A DNA stretch of 64,000 nucleotides, taken from positions 186,001 through 250,000 of the forward strand of contig CAXXXQ010000002.1 in assembly GCA_963677355.2 (NCBI GenBank), in the 5' to 3' direction. The translations under genes and the position numbers were made by a program. This stretch comes from Thiomicrorhabdus sp963677355. Lineage in GTDB: Bacteria; Pseudomonadota; Gammaproteobacteria; Thiomicrospirales; Thiomicrospiraceae. The notes beneath the pieces were generated by a model, which ran no database searches, had not been told where the DNA came from, and was given only the letters and a program-made list of their open reading frames with translations. Of this stretch, positions 17,236 through 26,846 are shown one piece after another. How positions within the stretch are numbered: position 1 is the stretch's first letter; every line of letters begins with the position of its first letter.

Positions 17236-19755
17236 TTACGGTTTATTGCCCGATAGTAACTTGAAAGAAGCCACTGAACTCTCCAGCTCTTGCATTTGAT
17301 TGGTAATGTTTACCGATGCCGATGCAATCTCTTCGACTAAAGAGGCATTTTGTTGGGTACCATTATCAATCTCGTTGAAGGCGTGGTTGATTTCTTGAAT
17401 GCCTTGCGCTTGCTGATTCAAGTTGCGGTGCACTTCCGATACTTTTTCGGAAACTTCTTCTACCGCTACTTGGTTGTTGGAAAAGGTTTCCGTGGTTTGC
17501 TGACTTAAGGCCAGTCCGTTTTGCACCTTTTTCAGACTGCTTTCCGAAACTTCTCTAATCTGTTTGGCCGCTTCTGCGGAGCGGCCGGCCAGCTGTCTGA
17601 CTTCTCCGGCAACGACTGCAAAACCGCGCCCGGCTTCACCCGCTCGGGCGGCTTCGACAGCGGCATTGAGAGCCAATAGATTGGTTTGGAAAGCAATGCC
17701 GTCAATGATGGCGGTAATGTCGGCAATCTCTTCACTTGCCTTGGAGATATCATGCATGGCGCGGTCCATCTCGTCCACTACTTGTCTACCTTGTTGGATT
17801 TGCTCTTTGACCGAATCGCTTAAATTATTGGCTTCTTCCGCTTGGCTAAGCGAGGCCGCCAGCGTGGCGGTCATCATTTCCATGTTTTGGCTGGTGTTTT
17901 GCAGTGAAGAAGCTTGAATCTGTACTCGTTGATTAAGATCCTGGTTTCCGGAACTGATTTCGGAAACTCCGCTCAAACTGTCGTGTGCGGCTAATTTCAC
18001 CTTGTATAACATTTGGCTGATATTGTTGGCTAAAGCATCCATGTTGCTTTTCAAATCATTCAAACGACCGGCAAACTGAACCGGTGGTTGATAGGTGAAG
18101 TCTCCTTGTTGATAATGATGCAGAATTTCATTGGAAGTTTGGATCGCCTGTTCCAACTTATTTAAAGAGTCATTTAAATTCTCTTTTAGAAGTGCGTAGT
18201 CTCCCGGAAGTTCAACTTCAATGCGGCGGCTAAAGTCGCCTAGGCTCATTTTTTCCATGACTTCGATAATGGCGTTTACCGAGGTGCCTTGGATATCGAT
18301 CGCAGATTGTAGATTGCTCATGACCTTGGCGTAATCGCCGTTGAATTTTTGCAGTTCGATAGTGGTGTCCAACTGACCGTTAGCCAGTGCAACACTGCTT
18401 TTGTCGATCGCTTTTAAAGTTTCCCTAACTTGAAGCATGGTGCTGTTGAAGTTTTGACTCAATTCATTCAGATCACCTTGATAGTGGCCTTGAAATTTAG
18501 CGGTCAAGTCGCCTTCAGCCAATGAGCGGCTGACTTGATTGATCTCACTGGTGACCGATTGAACCGAAATCAGCAGATCATGAATACAGTCGCTGATATC
18601 GCTCAATTCGTTTTTACCCGGTAGAGATTGCCACTGGCTGAAATGACCGTTATGGGCAATATCCATTACTCGTTGTCTGATGACAGAAATGGGTGTCGTG
18701 ATGGAAGACACCACTAATAAGTTAATTAGGGTTAGTATCACCAGCGCGATCAACGTTTCCACCGTGACTTCAAAAATAATATTGGCGCTGAGTGTGTTCA
18801 ACTCTTCAATGAGCTGTGTGGTCATGGCTTCGGCTGCCTTCTGGCGCCCTTGTACCAAGGCGGTTGCCGTGGATGACAGTTCGCTGATGGTAATGTCGTT
18901 TTGTTTGCTCGTTTTGAAATAGTCGGCAATGTCATTGAAGGATTCTTGATAGCCGTCACGCGCTGCGACTAAGTTTTCATAAGTTTCTTGGTTGCTAAAA
19001 TCGCCTTCGAAAAGTTCGCTTAGAGTCTCGAACAGTTCATCGGCTAAATCTCCCAAACCTTGTTCGTCGAACTGGGTTTTATAAGATAAATCATGGGAGG
19101 ATGTCATTTTTGCCGTAATGTTTTGAGCGGTTTCGAGTCGCTTTTCCAGTTCAGATATTTGCTCCTGTCCTTGCTCGTATATGTGTTCTATTTGTTTAAT
19201 CTTGTTAATGTTTTTCTGAATTTCCAGTGCGCTCGGTTCGATGCCGTAGACAATCGTTTCTTGAACTTGGTTTTTTAAAAATACCAGCGAATTGGCCGAT
19301 TTTTTAATGTTCATCAGAATGTCGGCCATTTTTGCCGTCGTTTCATCTATGGCCGGATTTACATGATCTGATGTTTGTTCTGTTTTTTTCTCTGTATCGG
19401 CTGTGTTGTTCTCGGCTTCGGCTTGCCCTTCGTTTCCGCTTTCGGCAGAGTCCGAATTCAAGGCAAGATTGAGTTCTTTAAGTTTTTCAATTTGTGTATT
19501 AAAAGTTTCGCCGTGTGCTTTATCCAAGGTCAGAACATATTGGTTCATACTTAGCAGGGTGTTTGAAAACAAGGTTTGGAATTCGGAAATTTTGGCGGAT
19601 TGGGTTTCCTGTATGGTTTTCAGCTGGTGACTGCTTTGATTGACCTGTTGTAAAGCGTTTCTAGAAGTCATGGCAATAAAGACCAAAATCACGGTGACAA
19701 TAACCAGATTGGCCCATAATCGTTGCTTGACCGTAATCTTATTTAAAAATTTCAT
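17236..19755 (-). CDS. Methyl-accepting chemotaxis protein with multiple HAMP-like repeats
   Basis: An 839-residue chemoreceptor. Membrane segment 1 is at about 12-32; a periplasmic helical domain with a Glu/Ala/Asn-rich low-complexity stretch (about 100-140) follows; membrane segment 2 is at about 325-350. HAMP and then three further HAMP-like segments follow (about 350-590; recurring SLAEGDLTAKF, ALANGQLDTTI, KMSLGDFSRRI, HYQQGDFTYQP). The MCP signalling tip carries AFQTNLLALNAAVEAARAGE. There is no C-terminal NWETF-type pentapeptide. The start was placed at the ATG 19755; the longer frame begins with TTG. It faces tesA convergently. The ligand is unknown. Confidence 0.9.
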   Translation of the reverse strand: MKFLNKITVKQRLWANLVIVTVILVFIAMTSRNALQQVNQSSHQLKTIQETQSAKISEFQTLFSNTLLSMNQYVLTLDKAHGETFNTQIEKLKELNLALNSDSAESGNEGQAEAENNTADTEKKTEQTSDHVNPAIDETTAKMADILMNIKKSANSLVFLKNQVQETIVYGIEPSALEIQKNINKIKQIEHIYEQGQEQISELEKRLETAQNITAKMTSSHDLSYKTQFDEQGLGDLADELFETLSELFEGDFSNQETYENLVAARDGYQESFNDIADYFKTSKQNDITISELSSTATALVQGRQKAAEAMTTQLIEELNTLSANIIFEVTVETLIALVILTLINLLVVSSITTPISVIRQRVMDIAHNGHFSQWQSLPGKNELSDISDCIHDLLISVQSVTSEINQVSRSLAEGDLTAKFQGHYQGDLNELSQNFNSTMLQVRETLKAIDKSSVALANGQLDTTIELQKFNGDYAKVMSNLQSAIDIQGTSVNAIIEVMEKMSLGDFSRRIEVELPGDYALLKENLNDSLNKLEQAIQTSNEILHHYQQGDFTYQPPVQFAGRLNDLKSNMDALANNISQMLYKVKLAAHDSLSGVSEISSGNQDLNQRVQIQASSLQNTSQNMEMMTATLAASLSQAEEANNLSDSVKEQIQQGRQVVDEMDRAMHDISKASEEIADITAIIDGIAFQTNLLALNAAVEAARAGEAGRGFAVVAGEVRQLAGRSAEAAKQIREVSESSLKKVQNGLALSQQTTETFSNNQVAVEEVSEKVSEVHRNLNQQAQGIQEINHAFNEIDNGTQQNASLVEEIASASVNITNQMQELESSVASFKLLSGNKP

Positions 19756-20007
19756 TTGGAGCCCCTGAACTTTGTACAAGTAATGATCTATGTTTTATAA
19801 AAATATTTTATATTGGCTGTGTTTCAACAAGGTTAAGCTATACAGCGATTCTCGGTAGAATATGCCCGCGGGGCTAGCAAAACTTAAGCCCAATTGCTTA
19901 TAAAGAAAGTGAATTACGGTAGTTTTCTGTTAAGGTTTTGTGACAGGGGTATTGGGGCGATTTGTTTCACCAATAATTTTTATTTAAATTAAATTGAACG
20001 GATATCA

Positions 20008-20841
20008 ATGCAAGAGAAACTAAGAGAGGCCTTAAAAGCGATTCAAGGCCATAAAATCCCGGAACTGCCCCAAGAAGTTCTCGCTTTGGAGAAAGAGATC
20101 AAAAGTAAGTTTTGTAGTCTGGCGACAGTGGCACAGATTATCGAAATGAATACGACTTTGTCCGGGGAAGTGATGAAAATCGTCAATTCGCCGGTCATCA
20201 AACTTAAAGAGCCGGTCACTTCTATTCGAGATGCCGTTAATGTCATGGGGTTGGATAATATCTACAACTTGGTGGTGGCCGCCGCCTTGAAAAACCTTTT
20301 CGGTGAAGGAGGGCTCTTTAAGGATATTATGGATCACAGCGTGGATGTGGCGTTCTGTATGGCGGATATTTCGGAGTGGGTGGAAGGTGTTAACCGCGAC
20401 GAAGCTTATATGTTGGGCTTGTTTCACAATGCCGGCGCTTTATTGATGGCTTCCAAAGATAAAGCCAAGTATGAACCGCTTTTTAGAGCATCCATGTCTT
20501 TGCCGGTCACAGCTATTCAAAAAGAGAATGCGGCATTTGGCTTCAATCATACGATGGTCGGGGTATTAATTGCTCAAAAGTGGCATTTACCTGTCGAGAT
20601 GTTGAATGCAATCATGCTGCATCACAACGAGAAGTGTGAACGTATTAAAGATGCAAAAGTCAGAGCCATGGTAGCGATGATTAAAGTCGCTAATGCCATC
20701 GTTTCCGAAATTTCTTTGGGTGCGTATCGCGGAGGAGAGATGTCCGCCTATGAGAAAGACGGTATTGATGAGTTGATGATCCCGTCGGCGGTGATTTCAG
20801 AAATCCGTTCGGCCTTGATGTCTTATAGCTTTAAAGATTGA
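20008..20841 (+). CDS. HDOD-domain signalling protein (copy 1)
   Basis: A 277-residue protein made of one HDOD domain, a non-enzymatic relative of HD hydrolases found in signalling proteins. Visible blocks: IPELPQEVLALEKEI near residue 17, TTLSGEVMKIVNSP near 48 and EAYMLGLFHNAGALLM near 130. It is followed after 82 bp by a clear paralogue with the same motif order. Both probably work near c-di-GMP or chemotaxis regulation, but no direct evidence is in the sequence. Not catalytic as far as motifs show. Confidence 0.85.
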   Translation: MQEKLREALKAIQGHKIPELPQEVLALEKEIKSKFCSLATVAQIIEMNTTLSGEVMKIVNSPVIKLKEPVTSIRDAVNVMGLDNIYNLVVAAALKNLFGEGGLFKDIMDHSVDVAFCMADISEWVEGVNRDEAYMLGLFHNAGALLMASKDKAKYEPLFRASMSLPVTAIQKENAAFGFNHTMVGVLIAQKWHLPVEMLNAIMLHHNEKCERIKDAKVRAMVAMIKVANAIVSEISLGAYRGGEMSAYEKDGIDELMIPSAVISEIRSALMSYSFKD

Positions 20842-20923
20842 TGTTGCCTAAGTAGAATCCGGTAGAAATTGAGCTTGATTCGATGTAAGCTAGCATCCCA
20901 CTGAATTTAGGGTTACGAAAATT

Positions 20924-21766
20924 ATGTCTCCATTTGAATTACGCATGAAAAAGGCAATGGCTGCAATTCAAGGCGTAAAAATTCCTGAAATGCCCGAAGA
21001 GGTCATTCAATTAGATATGGAAATCAATAGCAAGTTTGCCAACGCGGCTTCTGTTGCCTCCATTATCGAGAAAAATACCACGCTTTCCGGAGCGGTGATG
21101 AAGCTTGCCAACTCGCCTGTTGCCAGAACCAAGCAGGAAGTTCGGTCGATCAGAGAAGCGGTTGATGTTTTGGGCATGGAAAAGCTGTATTCTTATGTGG
21201 TGACGGCAGCATTATGTAATATGTTTTCCGGTAAGAAATTGCTCAAAGATATTATGGACAATAGCGTTGATGTCGCTTTTTGTATGGCCGATTTAGCTGA
21301 ATGGGTTGACGGAGTATCACGCAATGAAGCCTATATGCTGGGGCTGTTTCATAATGTCGGTGCTTTGATGTTGGCATCTAAAAATGAATCGACTTACGAA
21401 TCCTACTATACCGCTTCAATGTCAAATCCAATTAAAGTGGTTAGAGACGAAGAGTTAGCTTATGGTACGAACCACACAATGGTTGGTGCGATCATAGGGC
21501 GTAAGTGGAAGCTATCGGCTGATATGATTCAAGCCATTATGTTCCACCATAACCAGTCTTTGGCAACCATTAAATCCGATCATGTTCGAGCATTGGTCGC
21601 GATGTTGAAAATATCCAATATGATTGTGGCGGAAATCTCTATCGGCAGTTATCAGGGCGAAGAGGCTAAATCATATTTAGCGGACGGAGTCGATGAGTTA
21701 ATGTTGGATAGTGAAGTGGTAAACGAGCAGCGTACCGCGCTTATGTCGTATAGTTTTAAAGGCTAA
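20924..21766 (+). CDS. HDOD-domain signalling protein (copy 2)
   Basis: A 280-residue paralogue of the preceding gene, alike along its length: IPEMPEEVIQLDMEI, TTLSGAVMKLANSP, DIMDNSVDVAFCMAD and EAYMLGLFHNVGALML correspond to the same blocks in copy 1. Tandem duplication followed by divergence is the simplest reading. It has its own upstream region of 82 bp and ends before a strong bidirectional terminator shared with lon. Function inferred from the domain only. Confidence 0.85.
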   Translation: MSPFELRMKKAMAAIQGVKIPEMPEEVIQLDMEINSKFANAASVASIIEKNTTLSGAVMKLANSPVARTKQEVRSIREAVDVLGMEKLYSYVVTAALCNMFSGKKLLKDIMDNSVDVAFCMADLAEWVDGVSRNEAYMLGLFHNVGALMLASKNESTYESYYTASMSNPIKVVRDEELAYGTNHTMVGAIIGRKWKLSADMIQAIMFHHNQSLATIKSDHVRALVAMLKISNMIVAEISIGSYQGEEAKSYLADGVDELMLDSEVVNEQRTALMSYSFKG

Positions 21767-21793
21767 ACGGACTGGACGCTAGACGTGGAATTC

Positions 21794-21822
21794 AAAAGCC
21801 AGCTTAATGCTGGCTTTTTTGT
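21794..21822. terminator. Bidirectional rho-independent terminator between HDOD2 and lon
   Basis: Ten-base arms AAAAGCCAGC (21794-21803) and GCTGGCTTTT (21809-21818) enclose loop TTAAT. T-rich sequence on the right and A-rich on the left let it serve both convergent genes. Confidence 0.9.
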
Positions 21823-21827
21823 TTTGA

Positions 21828-24497
21828 TTAATGATGCGTGTTTAACGCCTCTTCCTCTTTGTGCGCCAAGTAGGTTTTCAACGCCAGCGATTTGCTGCGG
21901 ATATTGAAGGTAAGTCTGGCGACATCATCAAAATGTTTGGCAAAATGGGCACTCATTTCTTCTTTCAGATAATCCGGTAACTCTTCATAATCTTTACGAT
22001 TATCTTCCGGCAAGATCACCTCTTTAATACCGATGCGTTTAGCGGCGATGACTTTTTCCCTTATGCCGCCAACCGGCAAGACTTGACCGGTCAGACTTAA
22101 TTCTCCGGTCATGGCTAACGGTGTCTTAATGGATTCGTCGCGCGCTAAAGAAAGCAGGGCGGTCGCCATGGTGACTCCGGCACTCGGCCCGTCTTTCGGG
22201 GTGGCGCCGTCCGGTACATGAAGGTGTACAAATGCCTTGTCGAAAAACTCCGGGTCCGCTTTATACTTTTCCAGATTGGAGGAGATAAAGCTGTAGGCGA
22301 TGCCGGCGGATTCCTGCATGACTTCGCCCAACTGACCGGAAAGTTTGAAACCGCGGTTCAGGGTATGCACTCGACTGGCTTCAATATTGAGGGTGGCGCC
22401 GCCCATCGACGTCCACGCCAGACCGGTTACGGTACCGACTTGCAGATTGGTCTTTTCCAGCGTAAAACGGGGCTGGCCGAGCATCTCTTCCAGTTCGCTG
22501 ACATGAATTCGTGCCGTTTCCAACTCACCGGTGACAAACTTGATCGCCAATTTACGAATCAGTTTTGCCAGCTGTTTTTTCAAGTTACGTACACCGGATT
22601 CACGGGCGTAGCCTTCAATGACATGACGGATTGCCGGCGTGGTAATTTGTACCTGCTCTTTAGATAAGCCGGCTTCTTCCAACAGGGTTGGCCACAGATG
22701 GTGTTTGGCAATCTGTACTTTCTCTTCGGTGATGTAGCCGGAAAGGCGGATGACTTCCATACGATCCAGCAGCGGTCCGGGAATAGTGTCCAGCGTATTG
22801 GCTGTACAGACAAACAGCGCTTTGGACAGATCAAAACGGATATCCATGTAGTGATCCATGAATTCACTGTTCTGTTCCGGGTCTAGGACTTCCAGCAACG
22901 CAGAGGCCGGGTCGCCCTGATAAGACGCGCCGATTTTATCAATTTCATCCAGCATGATTACCGGGTTGGCGGTTTCACAATCTTTTAGAGCCTGAACGAA
23001 TTTACCCGGCATGGCGCCGATATAAGTACGGCGATGCCCTTTGATTTCAGCTTCGTCACGCATGCCGCCAACCGAGAAACGATAGAACTTGCGTCCTAAA
23101 GATTCGGCAATCGATTTTCCGATAGAGGTTTTTCCGACCCCCGGAGGGCCGACCAGACAGATAATCGAACCAGAAACTGCGCCTTTCAGAGCGCCAACCG
23201 CCAAAAACTCCAAGATTCGGTCTTTGACGTCTTCCAGACCATCGTGACCTTTATCCAGTACTTTCTTGGCGCGTTTCAGATCGAGAAGATCTTCACTGTA
23301 TTGCCCCCAAGGCAGTTGGGTTAACCAATCCAGCCAGTTACGGGCAACACTGTATTCCGGAGACTGCGGATCCAGCATGCTTAACTTACTGAGCTCTTCT
23401 TCGGCTTTTTTGGTCGCTTCTTCAGACAGGGTCAGTTTTTCAATACGTTCACGGAAACGGTCGGTATCTAAGGTCTGATCGTCCTTGACCATGCCCAGTT
23501 CTTTCTGAATTTCTTTAAGTTGCTGGCGCAGGAAGAAATCGCGCTGATGGTCTGACAGGTTCTCTTCAACACGTTCGCGGATATTAAACTGCAATTTGGT
23601 GACTTCGATTTCCTGTTTAAAAATCGCCAACACCTTTTCCATTCGTTCGGCCAGATTCAGCGTTTCCAAAATATCTTGTAGCTTACTGTTGTCCGCCGTG
23701 GTCAAGCCGGCGGCAAAGTCCGCCAGTTGCGAAGGTTCACTGGCGCTGTAACGGTTCAAGAAGTATTTCAGTTCTTCGCTATATAACGGATTGAGCGGTA
23801 GTAGTTCACGGAAAGCATTCATGATTGCCAAACCGTAAGCTTTGAACTCCTTATCGGTGCCGTCAATAACGTCGGCCGGATAGCTGACTTGAGCACGGTA
23901 CGGCGCATGCGGCGATAACCAGGCTTCGATCTGGAAACGTTTTACCCCTTCTGCAATCAGCTGAATGTAATCTTCTTTGACTTTAGGGTCGTGAATTTTG
24001 ACTAGCGTCCCCATCAAACTGAAATCGTCCGGATGGGCATTGTGATGGTCGTCGGTATCCACATAAATCATACCGATGTATTTGCACTTGCCGTCTTTGA
24101 TCGCTTCGTAGGTCTCTTCCCACGCTTCTTTATTGAGCAAAACCGGTAGTTGTTGGCCGGGAAAGAACGGACGTTCTTTGACTGGCAGCAGATAAATTTC
24201 TCTGGGAATGGTCAGCTCGGGTTTAGCTAGTTGCCCGAAAATACTGCCCGGATTAGCAATGTGTTCGCCCTCCAACACCGCATTGGCCGTTTCAATCAGT
24301 TTTTCCGCCAGGGCTTCATTCACTTCGATTTTGATCTCGTCTTCGTTGAATTCGATATTTGCTGTTTCCGTCTCTTCAAGGTTTTCTGGTTCAGCATGAT
24401 CTGCTTCGGAAAGATTCTTTTCCAAAGGCAAGTCTTCGTTAACCGCGTTCTCTTGGCTAATGTCTTGATCTAATTCGTTGTTTTTTTTATCTGTCAT
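21828..24497 (-). CDS. lon: ATP-dependent protease LonA
   Basis: An 889-residue cytosolic AAA+ protease that degrades misfolded and regulatory proteins. Order: an acidic extension rich in Glu, Asn and Asp (about 1-90); the LON substrate-binding domain (from about 98, PREIYLLPVKERPFFPG); the AAA+ module with Walker A GPPGVGKTS; and the protease domain with the Ser-Lys dyad Ser772 (DGPSAG) and Lys815, 43 residues apart as in E. coli Lon. It is about 100 residues longer than E. coli Lon (784), and the extra length is in the N-terminal acidic tail. Monocistronic, with a shared terminator downstream. No heat-shock promoter was confirmed. Confidence 0.96.
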   Translation of the reverse strand: MTDKKNNELDQDISQENAVNEDLPLEKNLSEADHAEPENLEETETANIEFNEDEIKIEVNEALAEKLIETANAVLEGEHIANPGSIFGQLAKPELTIPREIYLLPVKERPFFPGQQLPVLLNKEAWEETYEAIKDGKCKYIGMIYVDTDDHHNAHPDDFSLMGTLVKIHDPKVKEDYIQLIAEGVKRFQIEAWLSPHAPYRAQVSYPADVIDGTDKEFKAYGLAIMNAFRELLPLNPLYSEELKYFLNRYSASEPSQLADFAAGLTTADNSKLQDILETLNLAERMEKVLAIFKQEIEVTKLQFNIRERVEENLSDHQRDFFLRQQLKEIQKELGMVKDDQTLDTDRFRERIEKLTLSEEATKKAEEELSKLSMLDPQSPEYSVARNWLDWLTQLPWGQYSEDLLDLKRAKKVLDKGHDGLEDVKDRILEFLAVGALKGAVSGSIICLVGPPGVGKTSIGKSIAESLGRKFYRFSVGGMRDEAEIKGHRRTYIGAMPGKFVQALKDCETANPVIMLDEIDKIGASYQGDPASALLEVLDPEQNSEFMDHYMDIRFDLSKALFVCTANTLDTIPGPLLDRMEVIRLSGYITEEKVQIAKHHLWPTLLEEAGLSKEQVQITTPAIRHVIEGYARESGVRNLKKQLAKLIRKLAIKFVTGELETARIHVSELEEMLGQPRFTLEKTNLQVGTVTGLAWTSMGGATLNIEASRVHTLNRGFKLSGQLGEVMQESAGIAYSFISSNLEKYKADPEFFDKAFVHLHVPDGATPKDGPSAGVTMATALLSLARDESIKTPLAMTGELSLTGQVLPVGGIREKVIAAKRIGIKEVILPEDNRKDYEELPDYLKEEMSAHFAKHFDDVARLTFNIRSKSLALKTYLAHKEEEALNTHH

Positions 24498-24609
24498 GGC
24501 ATCACTAATTTTATGATTCTGTCAGCCTCGGCTGGCGCCAAAGCTCTCAATCAGTTTTTCGAATAGGGTATTATATGTGGTCGAGTTTTCAGGTATTCAA
24601 GAGAGAGAA

Positions 24610-25161
24610 ATGCAAAATAACGAAATTAAAATCGGATTTATCACCGTATCTGACCGAGCCAGCCGTGGCGAGTATGAAGATTTGGGCGGACCGGCCATGC
24701 AGGAGTGGATTGGCAAGGCGCTGACCAATGAATGGACTGCGGTTGCCAAAGTGATTGAAGATGAGCAGACGTTAATCGAAGAGACCTTGATCGACATGAT
24801 CGACAATCAGGGCTGTTGCCTGGTGTTGACCACCGGTGGAACCGGGCCGGCCAAGCGCGATGTGACGCCGGAAGCAACCGAAAACGTGTGCGATAAAATT
24901 CTTGACGGTTTTGCCGAACAGATGCGCGCCGTCTCTCTGCAATATGTACCGACGGCGATTCTGTCCCGTCAGATCGCCGGTACTCGTGGCAGTGCGTTAA
25001 TCATCAATTTGCCGGGTAAACCGTCCGCCATCGGTGAGTGCCTGGAAGCGGTTTTCCCGGCGGTGCCTTACTGTATCGATTTGATTGAAGGTCCATATTT
25101 GGAAACCGACGACAGCTTTACCAAAGGCTTTCGTCCAAAACACGCTAAGAAACCACAATAA
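24610..25161 (+). CDS. mogA: Molybdopterin adenylyltransferase MogA
   Basis: A 183-residue enzyme that adenylates molybdopterin before molybdenum insertion. Family motifs: IGFITVSDRASRGEYED at the start and TTGGTGPAKRDVTPEAT near residue 78, with SALIINLPGKPSA toward the C-terminus. Length is close to E. coli MogA (195). The ATG at 24610 follows GAGAGAGAA; the longer frame from 24577 lacks such a site. Next to prmB, 30 bp downstream, probably one transcript. Implies molybdenum-cofactor enzymes elsewhere in the genome. Confidence 0.93.
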   Translation: MQNNEIKIGFITVSDRASRGEYEDLGGPAMQEWIGKALTNEWTAVAKVIEDEQTLIEETLIDMIDNQGCCLVLTTGGTGPAKRDVTPEATENVCDKILDGFAEQMRAVSLQYVPTAILSRQIAGTRGSALIINLPGKPSAIGECLEAVFPAVPYCIDLIEGPYLETDDSFTKGFRPKHAKKPQ

Positions 25162-25191
25162 CAGCTTGCTATTACTATTCAGGATAAGTGC

Positions 25192-26121
25192 ATGACCAAT
25201 ATTAATTACCAATACGAAGGCCTTGAAACCATCACCGATTTTGTCCGATGGGGCGGTACGCTGTTTAAACAGGCAGACCTGTTTTTTGGTCACGGCACCG
25301 ACAATGCTTTTGACGAAGCTAAGGTTCTAGTCTTTTTCGCTTTGGGCATGCCGCAAAATGTGCCGGATAATTATTGGCAAGCACGTTTGACCAATCACGA
25401 AAAACATCAAGTTACCGAGCTGTTTCAGCGCCGCATCGAAACCCGCAAGCCGGCCGCCTACCTGACTGGAGAAGCTTGGTTTGCCGGCCTGAAATTCATC
25501 GTTAATGAAAATACCTTGGTACCACGTTCGCCGATTGCGGAATTGATCGCCAAACGCTATGAACCGTGGGTGGATGCAGATCAGGTTACCAATGTGCTCG
25601 ATTTATGTACCGGCAGCGGTTGTATCGGTATCGCCTCTTTGCAAGCTTTTCCGCACGCCGAGGTTGATCTGGTGGATATTTCACCGGAAGCTTTGCAGGT
25701 GGCGCAACAGAATATCGATCAGTTCGGTTTAAATGAGTTTGCCCATGCTATTCAGTCGGATCTGTTCAATAGTTTGCAAGGCAAGCAGTACGATCTGATT
25801 GTCTCCAACCCGCCATATGTCGATGAAATTGAGATGAATGCCTTGCCTGAAGAGTTCAAACAGGAGCCGGAGTTAGGATTGGCTGCCGGTAAAGATGGAC
25901 TGGATCTGGTACGTCGTATTCTGGCAGAGGCACCGCAATACCTGAAAGACGATGGTGTTTTGATTGTCGAAGTCGGGGTTTCGCAATATTTTGTCGAGCA
26001 GGAATATCCTGAATTGCCGTTGTATTGGTTCGAGTTTGAACACGGCGGAGAAGGGGTTTTTGCCATTCAAAAGTCAGAACTGGAGCTCTTTCAGGAAGAG
26101 CTGGATTCGAAGCTGAAGTAA
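25192..26121 (+). CDS. prmB: Ribosomal protein uL3 glutamine N5-methyltransferase
   Basis: A 309-residue class I SAM-dependent methyltransferase of the HemK/PrmC/PrmB group. Motif I is VLDLCTGSGCIG (about 138-149) and the catalytic SNPPYVD is at about 204-210. The N-terminal helical region FVRWGGTLFKQADLFFGHGTDNAFDEA separates PrmB from PrmC. It methylates a Gln of ribosomal protein L3 during assembly. Convergent with the NYN-domain gene only 6 bp away, with no visible terminator between them. Confidence 0.93.
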   Translation: MTNINYQYEGLETITDFVRWGGTLFKQADLFFGHGTDNAFDEAKVLVFFALGMPQNVPDNYWQARLTNHEKHQVTELFQRRIETRKPAAYLTGEAWFAGLKFIVNENTLVPRSPIAELIAKRYEPWVDADQVTNVLDLCTGSGCIGIASLQAFPHAEVDLVDISPEALQVAQQNIDQFGLNEFAHAIQSDLFNSLQGKQYDLIVSNPPYVDEIEMNALPEEFKQEPELGLAAGKDGLDLVRRILAEAPQYLKDDGVLIVEVGVSQYFVEQEYPELPLYWFEFEHGGEGVFAIQKSELELFQEELDSKLK

Positions 26122-26127
26122 ATTCTA

Positions 26128-26673
26128 TTAGTTAGGATAGTTAATTTTTTCCTCTGAAACGTCAATAAAGCCATCTTTTACAAGTTGATTGAAGTAATTT
26201 TGGATTTTAACTTCATCACCTTTTATACCAAGATGAGAAGCAATGTGGTTTCTTAATGATGTTACTCTTTGTGGTCTTTTTTCTTTGGAACGGGATTTTA
26301 AAGATTGGATTAGTTTTGTTTTTGTTTTTGAGGCTGTTTCAATCTTAATTTGCTTACATTGTCGTCCGTTCTTTTTTAAATGGGCCAGTAAAGGGGCAAA
26401 ACCGTTATCGTTACTTATCACTTCAAATAGAACTTCATGTGACGCTTCCATGTTTGCTTTACCTAAATAATATGCAAGATGGAAGTCCAAATTGTTTTCT
26501 TGCGTAGCCTTAATTTGTATTACTTGGATTTCTATAGGGAAGTCATATTTTTTCTCACCAAAGTCCAATCTAGGCTGCTTTGCCCCCATAAAAATAATGG
26601 TTTTGGAATAAGTGTTTAGATCTAGTTTATTTAGAGTTCCAATATTCTCATAATCAATAAACGCCCACTTCAT
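26128..26673 (-). CDS. NYN/PIN-like putative ribonuclease with C-terminal winged-helix-like tail
   Basis: A 181-residue protein. The N-terminus FIDYENIG has the Asp7 and Asn10 expected of the NYN (PIN-fold) nuclease family. Further acidic positions occur in NNLDFHLAYYLG and ISNDNGFAPLL. The C-terminal 60 residues, after a Lys/Arg-rich stretch, look like a small helix-turn-helix. A strong GGAGGAG lies before the ATG. The DNA is visibly more AT-rich than prmB and carbonic anhydrase on either side, a hint of recent transfer. A role in RNA turnover or defence is inference; no toxin-antitoxin partner is adjacent. Confidence 0.78.
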   Translation of the reverse strand: MKWAFIDYENIGTLNKLDLNTYSKTIIFMGAKQPRLDFGEKKYDFPIEIQVIQIKATQENNLDFHLAYYLGKANMEASHEVLFEVISNDNGFAPLLAHLKKNGRQCKQIKIETASKTKTKLIQSLKSRSKEKRPQRVTSLRNHIASHLGIKGDEVKIQNYFNQLVKDGFIDVSEEKINYPN

Positions 26674-26846
26674 TTGCTCCTCCTTAGAAGCTTTATAATT
26701 TATTCTTTATAGCATAAGTACGTAGTTAAAGCGAGTTATGAATTGTCCTTAAAAAAGATAAAGTGCTGTGTTAATTAGATGCTGGCAAATAAATTGCTAA
26801 AGCTCAATATATTGTCAAAATTTTGAATATTCTTTGGAGTCCATGG

